Source: Chitinophagales bacterium
Lineage (GTDB): Bacteria > Bacteroidota > Bacteroidia > Chitinophagales > JANQFB01
Assembly: GCA_028278085.1 (NCBI GenBank)
Contig: JANQFB010000381.1
Location: forward strand, 1-43,813
Reading direction: 5' to 3'
Length of the DNA: 43,813 nt
Of this stretch, positions 1 to 9,572 are shown one piece after another (position 1 is the stretch's first letter; each line of letters starts with the position of its first letter). Below the pieces are notes generated by a model that saw only the letters and a program-made list of their open reading frames with translations, was not told where the DNA came from and searched no databases. A program made the position numbers and the translations under genes.

Positions 1-1
1 C

Positions 2-943
2 CCTGTTTTTAATAGCGAGTCGATCATCGAACAAACCGTTCTCCAAACCGTGGAATTTTTCGAGCATCACCAATTCCGCTATGAACTCATCCTGGTCAAT
101 GATGGCAGCAAGGATGGATCCTGGCAGAAGATCGAAACTTTAGCCCAACAACGCCCGCATATCACTGCGATCAACCTATTGCGGAATTACGGCCAGCATA
201 GCGCTATTTATTGCGGGATCTTCCACGCCACCGGCAACTACCTCATTACCATGGATGATGACGGGCAAAATCCTCCCGGAGAGATCATTCATCTTATCAA
301 CAAGATCCGGGAAGGCTATGATAGCGTTTTTGCTCAATTTCACCGGAAGCAACACGGCCTGATCCGGAAGCTGGGCACTACCCTCATCAACTACCTGAAC
401 CGGAAAGTGTTCCACAAACCCAAAGACCTGCACCTGACCAATTTCCGGATCTTTAACCAAAAGGTGGCCGACCGGATCCGCAGCTATCGGTCTTTTTATC
501 CCTATATCCCGGGGCTTATCCTGATGTTCTCGGCTTCCTCCGCCAATGTCCCGACGGAACACCATGCCCGTAAGGAAGGAAAATCCAATTATACGGTGAT
601 GCGCATCATCCGCCTGATGGGCCGGCTGCTGATCAATAATTCGACCTATATGCTGAGGATCGTTACCACCACCGGCTTCTGTATCGCAGGGATCAGCTTT
701 TTCGTGGGGGCCTTTTATGTGTGCAAAAACCTGTTTTACGGGGTTTCCGTCACCGGCTGGACCACTTTGGTGATGCTACTCTGCTTCCTCAATGGCTTTA
801 TCATCGTAATCCTGGGCATCATGGGGGAATATTTGGCCCGTGCGATCAGTTTGTTAGCGGTGAAGGATATTTACCAGGTCGGTGAATTGGTGAAGAAAGA
901 AAGCTATCCGATGGGTGAAACAGCGAAGTATGCCCCATCGTGA
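2..943 (+). CDS. Glycosyltransferase family 2 (dolichol-phosphate-mannose synthase/ArnC-like), 5' truncated by window edge
   Basis: Frame stays open upstream of the listed start: PVFNSESIIEQTVLQTVEFFEHHQFRYELILVNDGSKDGSW. GT2 signatures VNDGSKDGSW and MDDDGQNPP; two C-terminal hydrophobic segments. Confidence 0.85.
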   Translation, partial: PVFNSESIIEQTVLQTVEFFEHHQFRYELILVNDGSKDGSWQKIETLAQQRPHITAINLLRNYGQHSAIYCGIFHATGNYLITMDDDGQNPPGEIIHLINKIREGYDSVFAQFHRKQHGLIRKLGTTLINYLNRKVFHKPKDLHLTNFRIFNQKVADRIRSYRSFYPYIPGLILMFSASSANVPTEHHARKEGKSNYTVMRIIRLMGRLLINNSTYMLRIVTTTGFCIAGISFFVGAFYVCKNLFYGVSVTGWTTLVMLLCFLNGFIIVILGIMGEYLARAISLLAVKDIYQVGELVKKESYPMGETAKYAPS

Positions 944-1694
944 TATTTTCCTCATCGTCGGCGCCCAGCGCTGCGGCACCTCCTGGTTGTGGCAACAACT
1001 GGACGCCCATCCTCAGATCTATATGGCTAAGCCTCTGGCTCCGGAGCCTAAGTTCTTTTCGATGGATGACCGGTATCAAAAGGGGATGGATTGGTATTGG
1101 GATACTTGGTTTCGCGATGCCGGGAACGCCAGGATCGTGGGGGAAAAGAGTACGTCTTATTTTGAGTCTGAACAGGCGCCACAAAGGATCCATGAAAACC
1201 TGCCTGATGCGAAGATCCTGATCCTGCTGCGGAATCCTGTTCACCGGGCGATTTCGAATTACCATTTCAGCCGGCAAAACGGCTTTGAAACGCGGACGCT
1301 GGAGGAGGTTTTTTTGGATCGGGTGCCTGCTCCTGCGCTACCTGGAGATGTCACGATATCGGCTTCGCCATTTCGTTATTTGGAACGGGGGGATTATTGG
1401 GTAGGGATTGAGCGTTATTTGAGGTATTTTCCCAAAGAGCAGGTGAAGGTTTTGATTTTGGAGGAGCTTTTGGCTAATCCGGAAAAGCTGCCCGAGGTTT
1501 ATGGGTATTTGGGGGTGGAGGCTTTTGAGGATTCGGGAGGTATTGAGGCGCCTGTGAATATTTCGGAGGGGATTGGGGAGGTGTCTGGGGGGATTTTTGA
1601 TTTTTTGCAGGATCACTACCGGTCGAAAGTGGAAGCATTATCCAACTATGTCTCATTACCATTTTGGGAATGGTGGGGGTTTGAGGATGATTAA
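930..1694 (+). CDS. Sulfotransferase domain-containing protein
   Basis: N-terminal PAPS-loop-like IVGAQRCGTSWLWQQLDAHPQI and 3'-phosphate-binding-like ILILLRNPVHRAISNYHFSRQNG. Listed start is 915; ATG at 930 (MPHRDIFLIVGAQ) is an alternative. Overlaps the upstream GT end. Confidence 0.85.
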   Translation: MPHRDIFLIVGAQRCGTSWLWQQLDAHPQIYMAKPLAPEPKFFSMDDRYQKGMDWYWDTWFRDAGNARIVGEKSTSYFESEQAPQRIHENLPDAKILILLRNPVHRAISNYHFSRQNGFETRTLEEVFLDRVPAPALPGDVTISASPFRYLERGDYWVGIERYLRYFPKEQVKVLILEELLANPEKLPEVYGYLGVEAFEDSGGIEAPVNISEGIGEVSGGIFDFLQDHYRSKVEALSNYVSLPFWEWWGFEDD

Positions 1695-1794
1695 CCAACT
1701 GCTTAGCGCAGATGGAGAAGGTGCATGAATGAAAGGTTTTGATTATCTTCGGATAAATTCATAATGATTGTATCCGTATTTAATATGACAGCCT

Positions 1795-4700
1795 ATGCAA
1801 TTCCATAAGCTATCCCTCAATTTAATCTCCAGGTATACGTGGTCCTGTTTTTTCATATTGTTTATTCCCACATATCTTTTCGCACAATCTTTCCAGCACA
1901 ATGAACTCCTGGGAGGCACCTATGACGGTAGCCTGATGTTGGATATGGAAGAAGGCGATTTTGACCAGGATGGTCTGATGGACTTTGCCGTATTCAAACA
2001 CAACCGGACTGTAAGCTGGTTCAGGAACATGGGTAATGGCGATTTTGAGGAAAGGGTCGCCTATAGCACTGTTATCAGCAATTTAGGTTCGAGCAGGATG
2101 GCATTCATAACAGTCGGGGATATCAATTCGGATGGCGCGCCTGATATTGTGATCTCCAATAATGATGCACCTGAAAGAATGTTACTCCTTACCAATGATG
2201 GTGATGGTCATTTCTCCATCGAAAGGATCGGGGCCACGGGTTGCTCATCAGAAGCATTGATCGATGATTATAACATGGATGGATATCCGGATATTTTGGT
2301 CAACGTACTCTCCCTGAAAATAATGTTTCAAGATTCTATCGGTGATTTTACAGAGGTCATGATAGCCGATACGCTATCTCATGAGAATGGCCGAAACCTT
2401 ACCTCCGGGGATTTCAACATGGATGGCAAACCCGATTTTGTGGTTGGAAGCGCTTCGTACGGATCCGTGATTGTTTATATTAATGATGGAACCGGCAATT
2501 TCACCTATCATGTCATTTTTGATGCACCGGTAGGGGATGATATACTGGATATGGCCACCACGGATTTCGACAACGATGGAGACTATGATATCATTGCCGG
2601 GTTTTCATTCCCACGGTCGATCAAATTATTCGAAAATACCGGCAGCCTCAACTTTACAGAATGGACCCTATTCAACCTAGGCTCTATAAATCCTGATATA
2701 GTAAAGACCATTGATATGAACCAGGATGGATTTGATGATATCGTTACCGCTCAAGGTTGGTACGAGAATGCCTTGAACTTTCCGCATCATCCGGTAAAGG
2801 CCGGAATTGATTCCATGACCTACTTTACAGAATATTTCTATCCATTGAATCTGGATGCCGATCCCGCTCCTGAGATAGTTCATAACCGAGAAGGTCGTCT
2901 TGGTATATTTGACGAACAAGGTGGGAATACTTATTCCTACAAATCCCTCTACAGTGGAGGATTTGTCGATGGCATCTATGACATTTCCTGGGTGGATGTG
3001 GATCAGGATGGAAAAAAAGACTTCTACTTTTCATCTGAAGGGGCAACATTAGGCGTACTGAGGAACCTGGGAGGCAATAGCTATGATACCATTGTAATTG
3101 ACTCTACCAATGGTGCTGCTGAGATCTTTATTGCCGATATTGACCTGGATGGCGATTCGGATGTGGTTCGCTGGGGAATTTCCTCCTATGGCGTTCATGT
3201 TTACGAGAATTTAGGAAGCTGGAATTATAGTAAACAAACTATAGGCAACTCCAACTGGGAGCATCAACAAATAGTAGATTTTGATGGAGATGGAGATCAG
3301 GATCTGCTCATGATCCAGGAAGGCGGTTCACATGATTATGCCTTGTGGTATGAATTTACAGGTGGATTCAATTTCACCCGGCATATTATAGATTCCGCAT
3401 CTTCTACCAGCAACAATTTTTATGATGTGATGAAGGCGCATGACTTCAACAAAGATGGTTTAATGGATGTTATCATCGCTACAGAGGACAATGTCCGGCA
3501 CTTTGAAAATACGGGAAGCGGTTTTACCAAAAACTTTCTCTTCGGGGATAATATTGATACGTATATTGTAATTGCAGATTTTAACAATGATTCCTGGATG
3601 GATTTTGTGATCTGCGATCCTTTTAGTGCAACAGACCTGATGCTTTTCACCAACAATGCAGGCTCCGGCTTTACCTCGACAGTCTCCAACTTCATTTGGG
3701 CCCCTTCGGAGATCGAGGCCGGTGATATCGATCATGATGGAGATCTGGACCTGGTCTATACCTCCACATACGGAAGCATATGGACGCTGGTGGGTTGGCG
3801 GCTCAATAACAATGGCGTTTTTATAGGTCCAAATACCTTGAGCAGCCGAAGTGATATTTTCGGGGTATGGGGCATGGAGCTGCACGATTATGACCAGGAT
3901 GGCGATATAGACTGGCTAATGGCCTCGGCAGATGTGGATGGCATCTTGTGGCTCGAAAACCTGGCCATTTGCGATTCCTTTTCCTTCCAATCGCTATCGG
4001 CTGATCTGGATACGGTCTGTAAAGGAACCGAGGTAAAGATTACGATCAGTGGTAACCTTTCCAATGACGCTTATTGGGCTTTGTATTCAGATAGCTGCAC
4101 CGGGACCTTGATCGATCGAACCTGGGGCCATGGGGATTCCAACTGGACCCTCACGGTAGACAGCTCTATGAATCTATATATTACCGGTGAAGGTAATTGT
4201 GCAAAAAAGCCCAATTGTCAAAACCTGAACATAACAGTTCCTGTAGATATTGACCCGCCTGATATCCTATGTAAACCAGATACGACCCTTGCACCCAACT
4301 TCGATCTGTGTACTTATAAAGTGCTGGATTCTTTATTTCAACCTTCCTACTTCGATGAATGCGGAATATTTAACCTGTCCAATGACGTTACGAACGCAGA
4401 TTCGCTGCTGGGGGAAGTCATAGCTGATTCCCTGGTGGTCACCTGGACCGTGGAAGATCATGCAGGACTTACGAATTCCTGTACACAGATCATTAAAGTA
4501 GAAAAGGATGACCAATCACCCCAGATCGACTGTAAAAATGATACCATCCTTCCTCCCAATTTTAATGATTGCACCTACCAGGTTTTACAGGCCGCATTTC
4601 AGCCAACTGTTGATGATTATTGCGGGATCAATACTGTTACCAACGATGCGAATGGCAATGCCGACCTCATTGGATTGATCATAACCGATTCTATTTCCGT

Positions 4701-5520
4701 AACCTGGACGGCTGTCGATATTAACGGGTTGGATTCTTCCTGCATACAAGTGATCAAGGTCGAAAAGGATGTTGAATCCCCTCAGATCGAATGCCATAAT
4801 GATACAACGGTGATTGCCAACTTCGATGATTGTTCTTATCATGTTCTGCAACCCCATTTTCAACCAATACATTCCGATAATTGCGGGATCCAATCCATTT
4901 CCAATAACGCCAATGGCAATGCCGACCTTACGGGATATGTCATTGCAGATTCTCTTACTGTAAGTTGGACCGTGGAAGACATCAATGGCTTACAATCGTC
5001 CTGCACACAAAAGATAAGCGTTATTTCGGAAATTGAAATCGATGGTCTCGCAGCACCGGCAACGGACAGTTCGAACGGATCTATTGATATTACCGTAACC
5101 GGGGCCATTCCTCCCATAACCTATTCATGGAGTACAGCTTCGGCTCCAAATTTCAGCCAGGATGAGGATCTGCCGGAAATTCCGGCCGGTGAATATACGG
5201 TTGCTTTTTCAGACAGTATCGGTTGTTCCGGCAGCAAAGTTTTTACGGTTCCGGATGACAGCAGCAGTGTGCTTTCCATCGTCCCGCTGACGCAAGAAAT
5301 TCGGATCTATCCCAACCCGACATTCGACCATATTATGGTGTCAGGGTTGAAATCCCATCAGTCTACTGTAACCATTATCGATATGAAAGGTCAAAGGGTG
5401 CTCCACCTGAGCGATTACCAGGGGGAACCTATTGCGATCAACCACTTGCCCTCTTCCACATACATCCTCTTAGCTGTCGATCAGGACAAGACATACCGGC
5501 GAATTTTCGCTATTCCATAG
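1795..5520 (+). CDS. Secreted FG-GAP/VCBS-repeat protein with HYR-like repeats and T9SS type A sorting domain
   Basis: Signal peptide; many D.(D/N).DG.(D/P)D(I/L)..... repeats; three ~85-aa HYR-like repeats (e.g. SPQIDCKNDTILPPNFNDCTYQVL); C-terminus IRIYPNPTFDHIMVSGL...IDMKGQRV...YILLAVDQDKTYRRIFAIP. Confidence 0.85.
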   Translation: MQFHKLSLNLISRYTWSCFFILFIPTYLFAQSFQHNELLGGTYDGSLMLDMEEGDFDQDGLMDFAVFKHNRTVSWFRNMGNGDFEERVAYSTVISNLGSSRMAFITVGDINSDGAPDIVISNNDAPERMLLLTNDGDGHFSIERIGATGCSSEALIDDYNMDGYPDILVNVLSLKIMFQDSIGDFTEVMIADTLSHENGRNLTSGDFNMDGKPDFVVGSASYGSVIVYINDGTGNFTYHVIFDAPVGDDILDMATTDFDNDGDYDIIAGFSFPRSIKLFENTGSLNFTEWTLFNLGSINPDIVKTIDMNQDGFDDIVTAQGWYENALNFPHHPVKAGIDSMTYFTEYFYPLNLDADPAPEIVHNREGRLGIFDEQGGNTYSYKSLYSGGFVDGIYDISWVDVDQDGKKDFYFSSEGATLGVLRNLGGNSYDTIVIDSTNGAAEIFIADIDLDGDSDVVRWGISSYGVHVYENLGSWNYSKQTIGNSNWEHQQIVDFDGDGDQDLLMIQEGGSHDYALWYEFTGGFNFTRHIIDSASSTSNNFYDVMKAHDFNKDGLMDVIIATEDNVRHFENTGSGFTKNFLFGDNIDTYIVIADFNNDSWMDFVICDPFSATDLMLFTNNAGSGFTSTVSNFIWAPSEIEAGDIDHDGDLDLVYTSTYGSIWTLVGWRLNNNGVFIGPNTLSSRSDIFGVWGMELHDYDQDGDIDWLMASADVDGILWLENLAICDSFSFQSLSADLDTVCKGTEVKITISGNLSNDAYWALYSDSCTGTLIDRTWGHGDSNWTLTVDSSMNLYITGEGNCAKKPNCQNLNITVPVDIDPPDILCKPDTTLAPNFDLCTYKVLDSLFQPSYFDECGIFNLSNDVTNADSLLGEVIADSLVVTWTVEDHAGLTNSCTQIIKVEKDDQSPQIDCKNDTILPPNFNDCTYQVLQAAFQPTVDDYCGINTVTNDANGNADLIGLIITDSISVTWTAVDINGLDSSCIQVIKVEKDVESPQIECHNDTTVIANFDDCSYHVLQPHFQPIHSDNCGIQSISNNANGNADLTGYVIADSLTVSWTVEDINGLQSSCTQKISVISEIEIDGLAAPATDSSNGSIDITVTGAIPPITYSWSTASAPNFSQDEDLPEIPAGEYTVAFSDSIGCSGSKVFTVPDDSSSVLSIVPLTQEIRIYPNPTFDHIMVSGLKSHQSTVTIIDMKGQRVLHLSDYQGEPIAINHLPSSTYILLAVDQDKTYRRIFAIP

Positions 5521-5569
5521 CCCGGACGGATTAGGATGGATGCCCTAAGGCTAGGGTCTGTCGAAACCA

Positions 5570-5731
5570 TTATTGCCACAGGATCTTTTGAACAAAAATT
5601 TCCCAGGATGATGAGGAATTCCACTCCACTATGGTCATACCCCGCAGCAGCCCGTATACATCGATCGTGGTCCACCCATTAAAGGCCTGAACTTCACCCG
5701 TCCAAAAGGTCGGGCCTGACAGATTGATCAT
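5570..5731 (-). pseudogene. Truncated remnant of a T9SS C-terminal sorting domain
   Basis: Manual reverse-strand translation: MINLSGPTFWTGEVQAFNGWTTIDVYGLLRGMTIVEWNSSSSWEIFVQKILWQ*. The pattern TIDVxGLLxGMxIVEW...QKILxQ is typical of T9SS tails. Below the ORF-track length cutoff; no attached body. Confidence 0.55.
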
Positions 5732-5830
5732 TCTTTATTGTCCAGGCATGGCTTTGAGAATTTTCGCGTAAGATGTTTTCGGAATGGTCAGAAGATTTGC
5801 CAAGTGTCAGTCGCGTTTCAGTCAAAAAGA

Positions 5831-5875
5831 AAAGCCCCGGCCAGCGTGTATGGCTGACAAGGGCTTTCTGTTTTT
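5831..5875 (-). terminator. Probable original tRNA-Asp terminator, now separated from the tRNA by MGE1
   Basis: Minus strand AAAGCCCTTGtcagccatacacgctggccGGGGCTTTT: AAAGCCC/GGGCTTT stem followed by a T-rich run. Confidence 0.5.
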
Positions 5876-5879
5876 AGAA

Positions 5880-5902
5880 GCGGTCCGGACGAGACTCGAA
5901 CT
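5880..5902 (+). repeat. attL: distal copy of tRNA-Asp 3' end
   Basis: GCGGTCCGGACGAGACTCGAACT, identical to 33004-33026 (3' end of tRNA-Asp). Confidence 0.85.
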
Positions 5903-6000
5903 TATTAAACTCAATTTTACTCAAATCTTTATTATTAGCCAGTTTCAGTAATACTTTCAAGAAATATATGTTTGCAAATTTACAACAAAATGCCTAACTT

Positions 6001-6025
6001 TACTCGACCTATAACTCGACCCATT
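6001..6025 (+). promoter_or_regulatory. Putative integrase/excisionase arm-type sites (left)
   Basis: TACTCGACCTATAACTCGACCCATT: ACTCGACC repeated with 12-bp period; matches 32939-32961 with one mismatch. Confidence 0.55.
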
Positions 6026-6057
6026 TTCCCAAGTAAAGTAGAGTAAAGCAATACAAT

Positions 6058-7296
6058 ATGGCTACAACAAAATTCATCATCAGAAGAAAAAAGATCAACA
6101 AAGAGGGCAAAGCCCCTATCTATCTGCAATATACTCATAATGGAAAAACACTGCAATTCAGTACACAGGAAAAAATTAAGCCGGGCGATTGGAATGATAG
6201 ATCGGGCAAACCAAAATCATTAAAAAACCGGCCTGATCTGATTGAATTGCATGATGCTATTAAACCCATTGAGGAAACCATACAAAGCATTGTGCGAAAT
6301 GCCAGGGCTACCGGAAAGGAACCGGTGAAGGAGTATGTGAAAAGGCAGTATGAATCTGCGGTGAAGGGTATTGTATCCGAAAAAGGATTTACCGATTATT
6401 TTCAACAATATATTGATGCCTCTGCTACGATCAAATCTAAAGCTATTGTGTCTGTCTATCGGTACGTGCTGAACGATCTTATCAATTTCTCTAAGTCAAA
6501 ACGTGTTGCACTCGAATTCGACAATATAAACGCCCACTTCTATGATCGTTTTGTCAAGTACCTGATTAAAGATTTACACAACTTTAATAATACGGTTGGC
6601 AAGAAAGTAAAAACATTAAAGAGCTTTCTGAATTGGGCAACGGAGCGAGGCTACAACAAAAAGATGGATTATAAAAAATTCAAGGTGTACCGGGAGGAAA
6701 CGGACATAATTTATCTAAAAGAAGGTGAATTGATCAATATGTATGAATATAATTTTTCCAAAAACAAACGCCTGGAGGCAGCAAGGGATCTGTTTTGCCT
6801 GGAATGTTTTACCGGGCTTCGGTATAGCGATGCTTCACAACTAAAGCCGGGCAATATCCATGAAGATTACATCATGGTTCGCTTTGAAAAAACAGACGAT
6901 CCGCAAAGAGTACCGTTAAACGACTATTCTAAAGAATTACTGGCGAAGTACGGGAACGAGGATGGCCGGATTGTACCACCACGACTCTCCAACCAAAAGC
7001 TGAACTACTACATTAAAGAAGTGGCGGAAATCGTGGGCATTGATGAAACAACCACAATCACACGAAAGAAAGGAAACGAAAAAGTAAAAGAAACCGCTCC
7101 TAAATTCAGCTTTATATCCACCCATACCGGACGAAGGACTTTTGTAACTTTGTCGCTCGAAAAGGGGATGCGCCCAGAGGTGCTCATGACTATCACCGGG
7201 CATAGGACATTAAGGTCATTTCAGCGATATATCAAGATCATTGACCAGGTACGGCAAGAAGAAATGGCCAGGGTTTGGAGTAGAGTCAGTGCGTAA
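6058..7296 (+). CDS. Tyrosine-type site-specific recombinase (MGE1 integrase)
   Basis: CLECFTGLRYSDASQLKPGNI (Arg box), HTGRRTFVTLSLEKGMRPEVLMTITGHRTLRSFQRYIKI (HxxR...GH...Y); N-terminal arm-binding-type KFIIRRKKINKEGKAPIYLQYTHNGKTLQFSTQEKIKPGDWN. Confidence 0.95.
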   Translation: MATTKFIIRRKKINKEGKAPIYLQYTHNGKTLQFSTQEKIKPGDWNDRSGKPKSLKNRPDLIELHDAIKPIEETIQSIVRNARATGKEPVKEYVKRQYESAVKGIVSEKGFTDYFQQYIDASATIKSKAIVSVYRYVLNDLINFSKSKRVALEFDNINAHFYDRFVKYLIKDLHNFNNTVGKKVKTLKSFLNWATERGYNKKMDYKKFKVYREETDIIYLKEGELINMYEYNFSKNKRLEAARDLFCLECFTGLRYSDASQLKPGNIHEDYIMVRFEKTDDPQRVPLNDYSKELLAKYGNEDGRIVPPRLSNQKLNYYIKEVAEIVGIDETTTITRKKGNEKVKETAPKFSFISTHTGRRTFVTLSLEKGMRPEVLMTITGHRTLRSFQRYIKIIDQVRQEEMARVWSRVSA

Positions 7297-7445
7297 CGGG
7301 TATATTGAAGGAAAAACTTTGATTTCGGTAGGCGGGCAAACCCAATCTGCATAAGCTTTCCGAAACAAGGATATTGGCATTTACCTTGTCAATGCCCTTG
7401 CGGAAGTGGAGGATTAGGGGCCTTTTCATTGATCAATAGTATAGT

Positions 7446-7480
7446 AATCGGGATGTGTTATGACCATTCCGATTTTTTTT
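7446..7480 (+). terminator. Rho-independent terminator downstream of integrase
   Basis: AATCGGGATG...CATTCCGATT stem followed by a T-run. Confidence 0.7.
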
Positions 7481-7671
7481 ATGCTTCGCCTGGCAAAATT
7501 CTGAAAAAGTGTTTTTTTAGTTTTCAAAATATTTTTCAGGAAATGACAAGAAATTTCGAGGCTAATATGTGTTGATAACTATATAATATACTTGGTGTAT
7601 GTATTATAGAGAATCCGTAATTTTATCTTTCGGCCTTGAAATAGATTTGAGGCTATCCAAAAGTTTGTGCT

Positions 7672-8796
7672 ATGAATTCATTTGAATTTTCTAACGAAAT
7701 GAACAATATTAAGCGGCAGTTTAATCCAGCCGTTTTCAATGGATATGATTTTGCCTGGCAACTGAAATCACAATTCAATCCGGGATTAACCGGCACGGGT
7801 GATTTGGCAAGAGTATTCAGTCAAAAATCCTTTTCTCCTGTTCAGAACAATGTTGCCGACGTTGCTTTGCTTTCATCAAAAATCGGTGTTCAAAATGATT
7901 GGCTAAAAATGTGCGTACCTTCCCTGAATCCTGCTGCATTCACAAGGGTATCTGATCTTTTGCCCTTTCGTTCAAATCCGGGGTTGTACGGTGTAATGAA
8001 GCAAATAGAAGCTGTCAGCATAGCTCAACAAAAAGCCTTACAACCGCTAACGGCAACTGTTAACCAAGTGGCAGAGGCATTGGCCCAAAGTTCCCGGAAA
8101 TTTAAGCCGTTGGGCATGGACTATTTCAAGGATATAGTGAAGCCGGGTTTGCCGATTGCTCCCAAGATCAATGACTTTATCAAAGCTACGGGGCAATTTC
8201 AAACCCGATTGAAAAGGGAATGGCTTGAAAACGGATTGCCTGAAGATGAAGGGGATCAGGTACTATGGCAAATGAGCGCATGTGAGGCCATTGATATTGA
8301 AACGGCCATTGAGCACAATGATTATTCAGCAATTGAAGAAACGCCAACATTCTATGAGGATGTAACTTCGATTATTGATGAACTTAAAGCCTACTTGCTA
8401 CAAAACGCTGCTTCAATTAACAGGCAATTTCATGACATAATAGATTGGATTATCAATAGATTAAAGGTAGTAATTGATAAAAGTAAATCGCTTGTCAACG
8501 GGAAAGCAGCATTACCATATTTAATCTCCTTTGTATTGTCAATATTTGCCAATTTGGTAACACCATATATTAAACAGATTTTTAAAAGCAATGGATTTCT
8601 GGATGAACAGGAAATTGATCCGGTATTGACCCTACAGGATTCCATTCAAAGCAACAGTGATTCCATTGCATTTCAATCCATGCCAATAACAAAAGATGTT
8701 GAAGGCGAAAAACGGGATACTGCCGTTTGTTCGGATACGGCTCATACCAAGATGGGTACATTACCAAATCTCAAAACTGATCCATCATGCAACTGA
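7672..8796 (+). CDS. Hypothetical protein with candidate C-terminal membrane segment (cargo operon gene 1)
   Basis: 374-aa ORF; hydrophobic stretch AALPYLISFVLSIFANLVTPYI; 10-nt overlap with the next ORF. Confidence 0.75.
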   Translation: MNSFEFSNEMNNIKRQFNPAVFNGYDFAWQLKSQFNPGLTGTGDLARVFSQKSFSPVQNNVADVALLSSKIGVQNDWLKMCVPSLNPAAFTRVSDLLPFRSNPGLYGVMKQIEAVSIAQQKALQPLTATVNQVAEALAQSSRKFKPLGMDYFKDIVKPGLPIAPKINDFIKATGQFQTRLKREWLENGLPEDEGDQVLWQMSACEAIDIETAIEHNDYSAIEETPTFYEDVTSIIDELKAYLLQNAASINRQFHDIIDWIINRLKVVIDKSKSLVNGKAALPYLISFVLSIFANLVTPYIKQIFKSNGFLDEQEIDPVLTLQDSIQSNSDSIAFQSMPITKDVEGEKRDTAVCSDTAHTKMGTLPNLKTDPSCN

Positions 8797-9569
8797 CCGT
8801 TGAAAAGGAATATAAAGGAAATCACTGGATACCTAACCTTCAAATAAATCGTGCAGCGAAGATGAACCAGCGGGAATTTTTGGAGCGGATAGATTGCATA
8901 AGATATTTAAGAGCGCAATGGGAGTTTCGCTTCACATGCTATCCCACTTCCGAAACAGAGTATGAGTTTAACCGGAATTTATGGGAATATGTCAATAACG
9001 ATCAAAATGCTTTAAATACCCGTAACAAAGTTTTCAATGTTGGTATGCCCATGCCTATCTATCTTTTTTTAAGGCATACACCAAAAGATAAAATATTCAA
9101 CGGCATCGAACTTGGGCTTGCCGGGAAATACGCACTGAAGCCGGAGAAGCGGGAAATAATGCAAAAGCAATTATACCCCCCGGTATTCAATAACGCAATA
9201 CTATTATTAGATCGGTATTTTAAACCCTTTGCTGTTAATGCTACACAGGGCCTTATGGAAAATCTTGAATTGGAACATTTTAAGCACGAATTTCACAATG
9301 CCTTTGCAGCGCATTGCGGCAACTCTGCAATTTATCATTTGATTACACCTTTTGAAGCAGACAAGAAATGGATAAACTTTAAAACCGATGAATCGGGATT
9401 TGATGTATTATTACCTTTTGGCTATATGAGGGATGATGATTGGAAAAGGATTGTACTGGACGGTCAAAAGGAAGATTTGCATAGAAGCGAAAGCGACCAA
9501 AGTATGTTTGAATGGTGGAAGCATTTATACACTAAGTTCCACAGCTCTTTAACCGAGGATATTTATTGA
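8787..9569 (+). CDS. Hypothetical protein (cargo operon gene 2)
   Basis: 260-aa ORF starting inside gene 1 (ATGCAACTGA overlap). Confidence 0.75.
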   Translation: MQLTVEKEYKGNHWIPNLQINRAAKMNQREFLERIDCIRYLRAQWEFRFTCYPTSETEYEFNRNLWEYVNNDQNALNTRNKVFNVGMPMPIYLFLRHTPKDKIFNGIELGLAGKYALKPEKREIMQKQLYPPVFNNAILLLDRYFKPFAVNATQGLMENLELEHFKHEFHNAFAAHCGNSAIYHLITPFEADKKWINFKTDESGFDVLLPFGYMRDDDWKRIVLDGQKEDLHRSESDQSMFEWWKHLYTKFHSSLTEDIY

Positions 9570-9572
9570 ACC

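Noticed and set aside
176-1698. Minus-strand ORFs 176-565, 846-1277, 1338-1616, 1474-1698.
   Set aside because: Antisense to the glycosyltransferase and sulfotransferase genes; low-complexity composition, no recognisable domains.
4250-5010. Tandem ~250-bp repeats in the FG-GAP protein.
   Set aside because: Explained as in-frame HYR-like protein domain repeats; not a DNA repeat array.
5481-5675. 64-aa minus ORF downstream of the FG-GAP protein.
   Set aside because: Different frame from the recognisable T9SS tail remnant in the same place and overlaps the end of a real gene.
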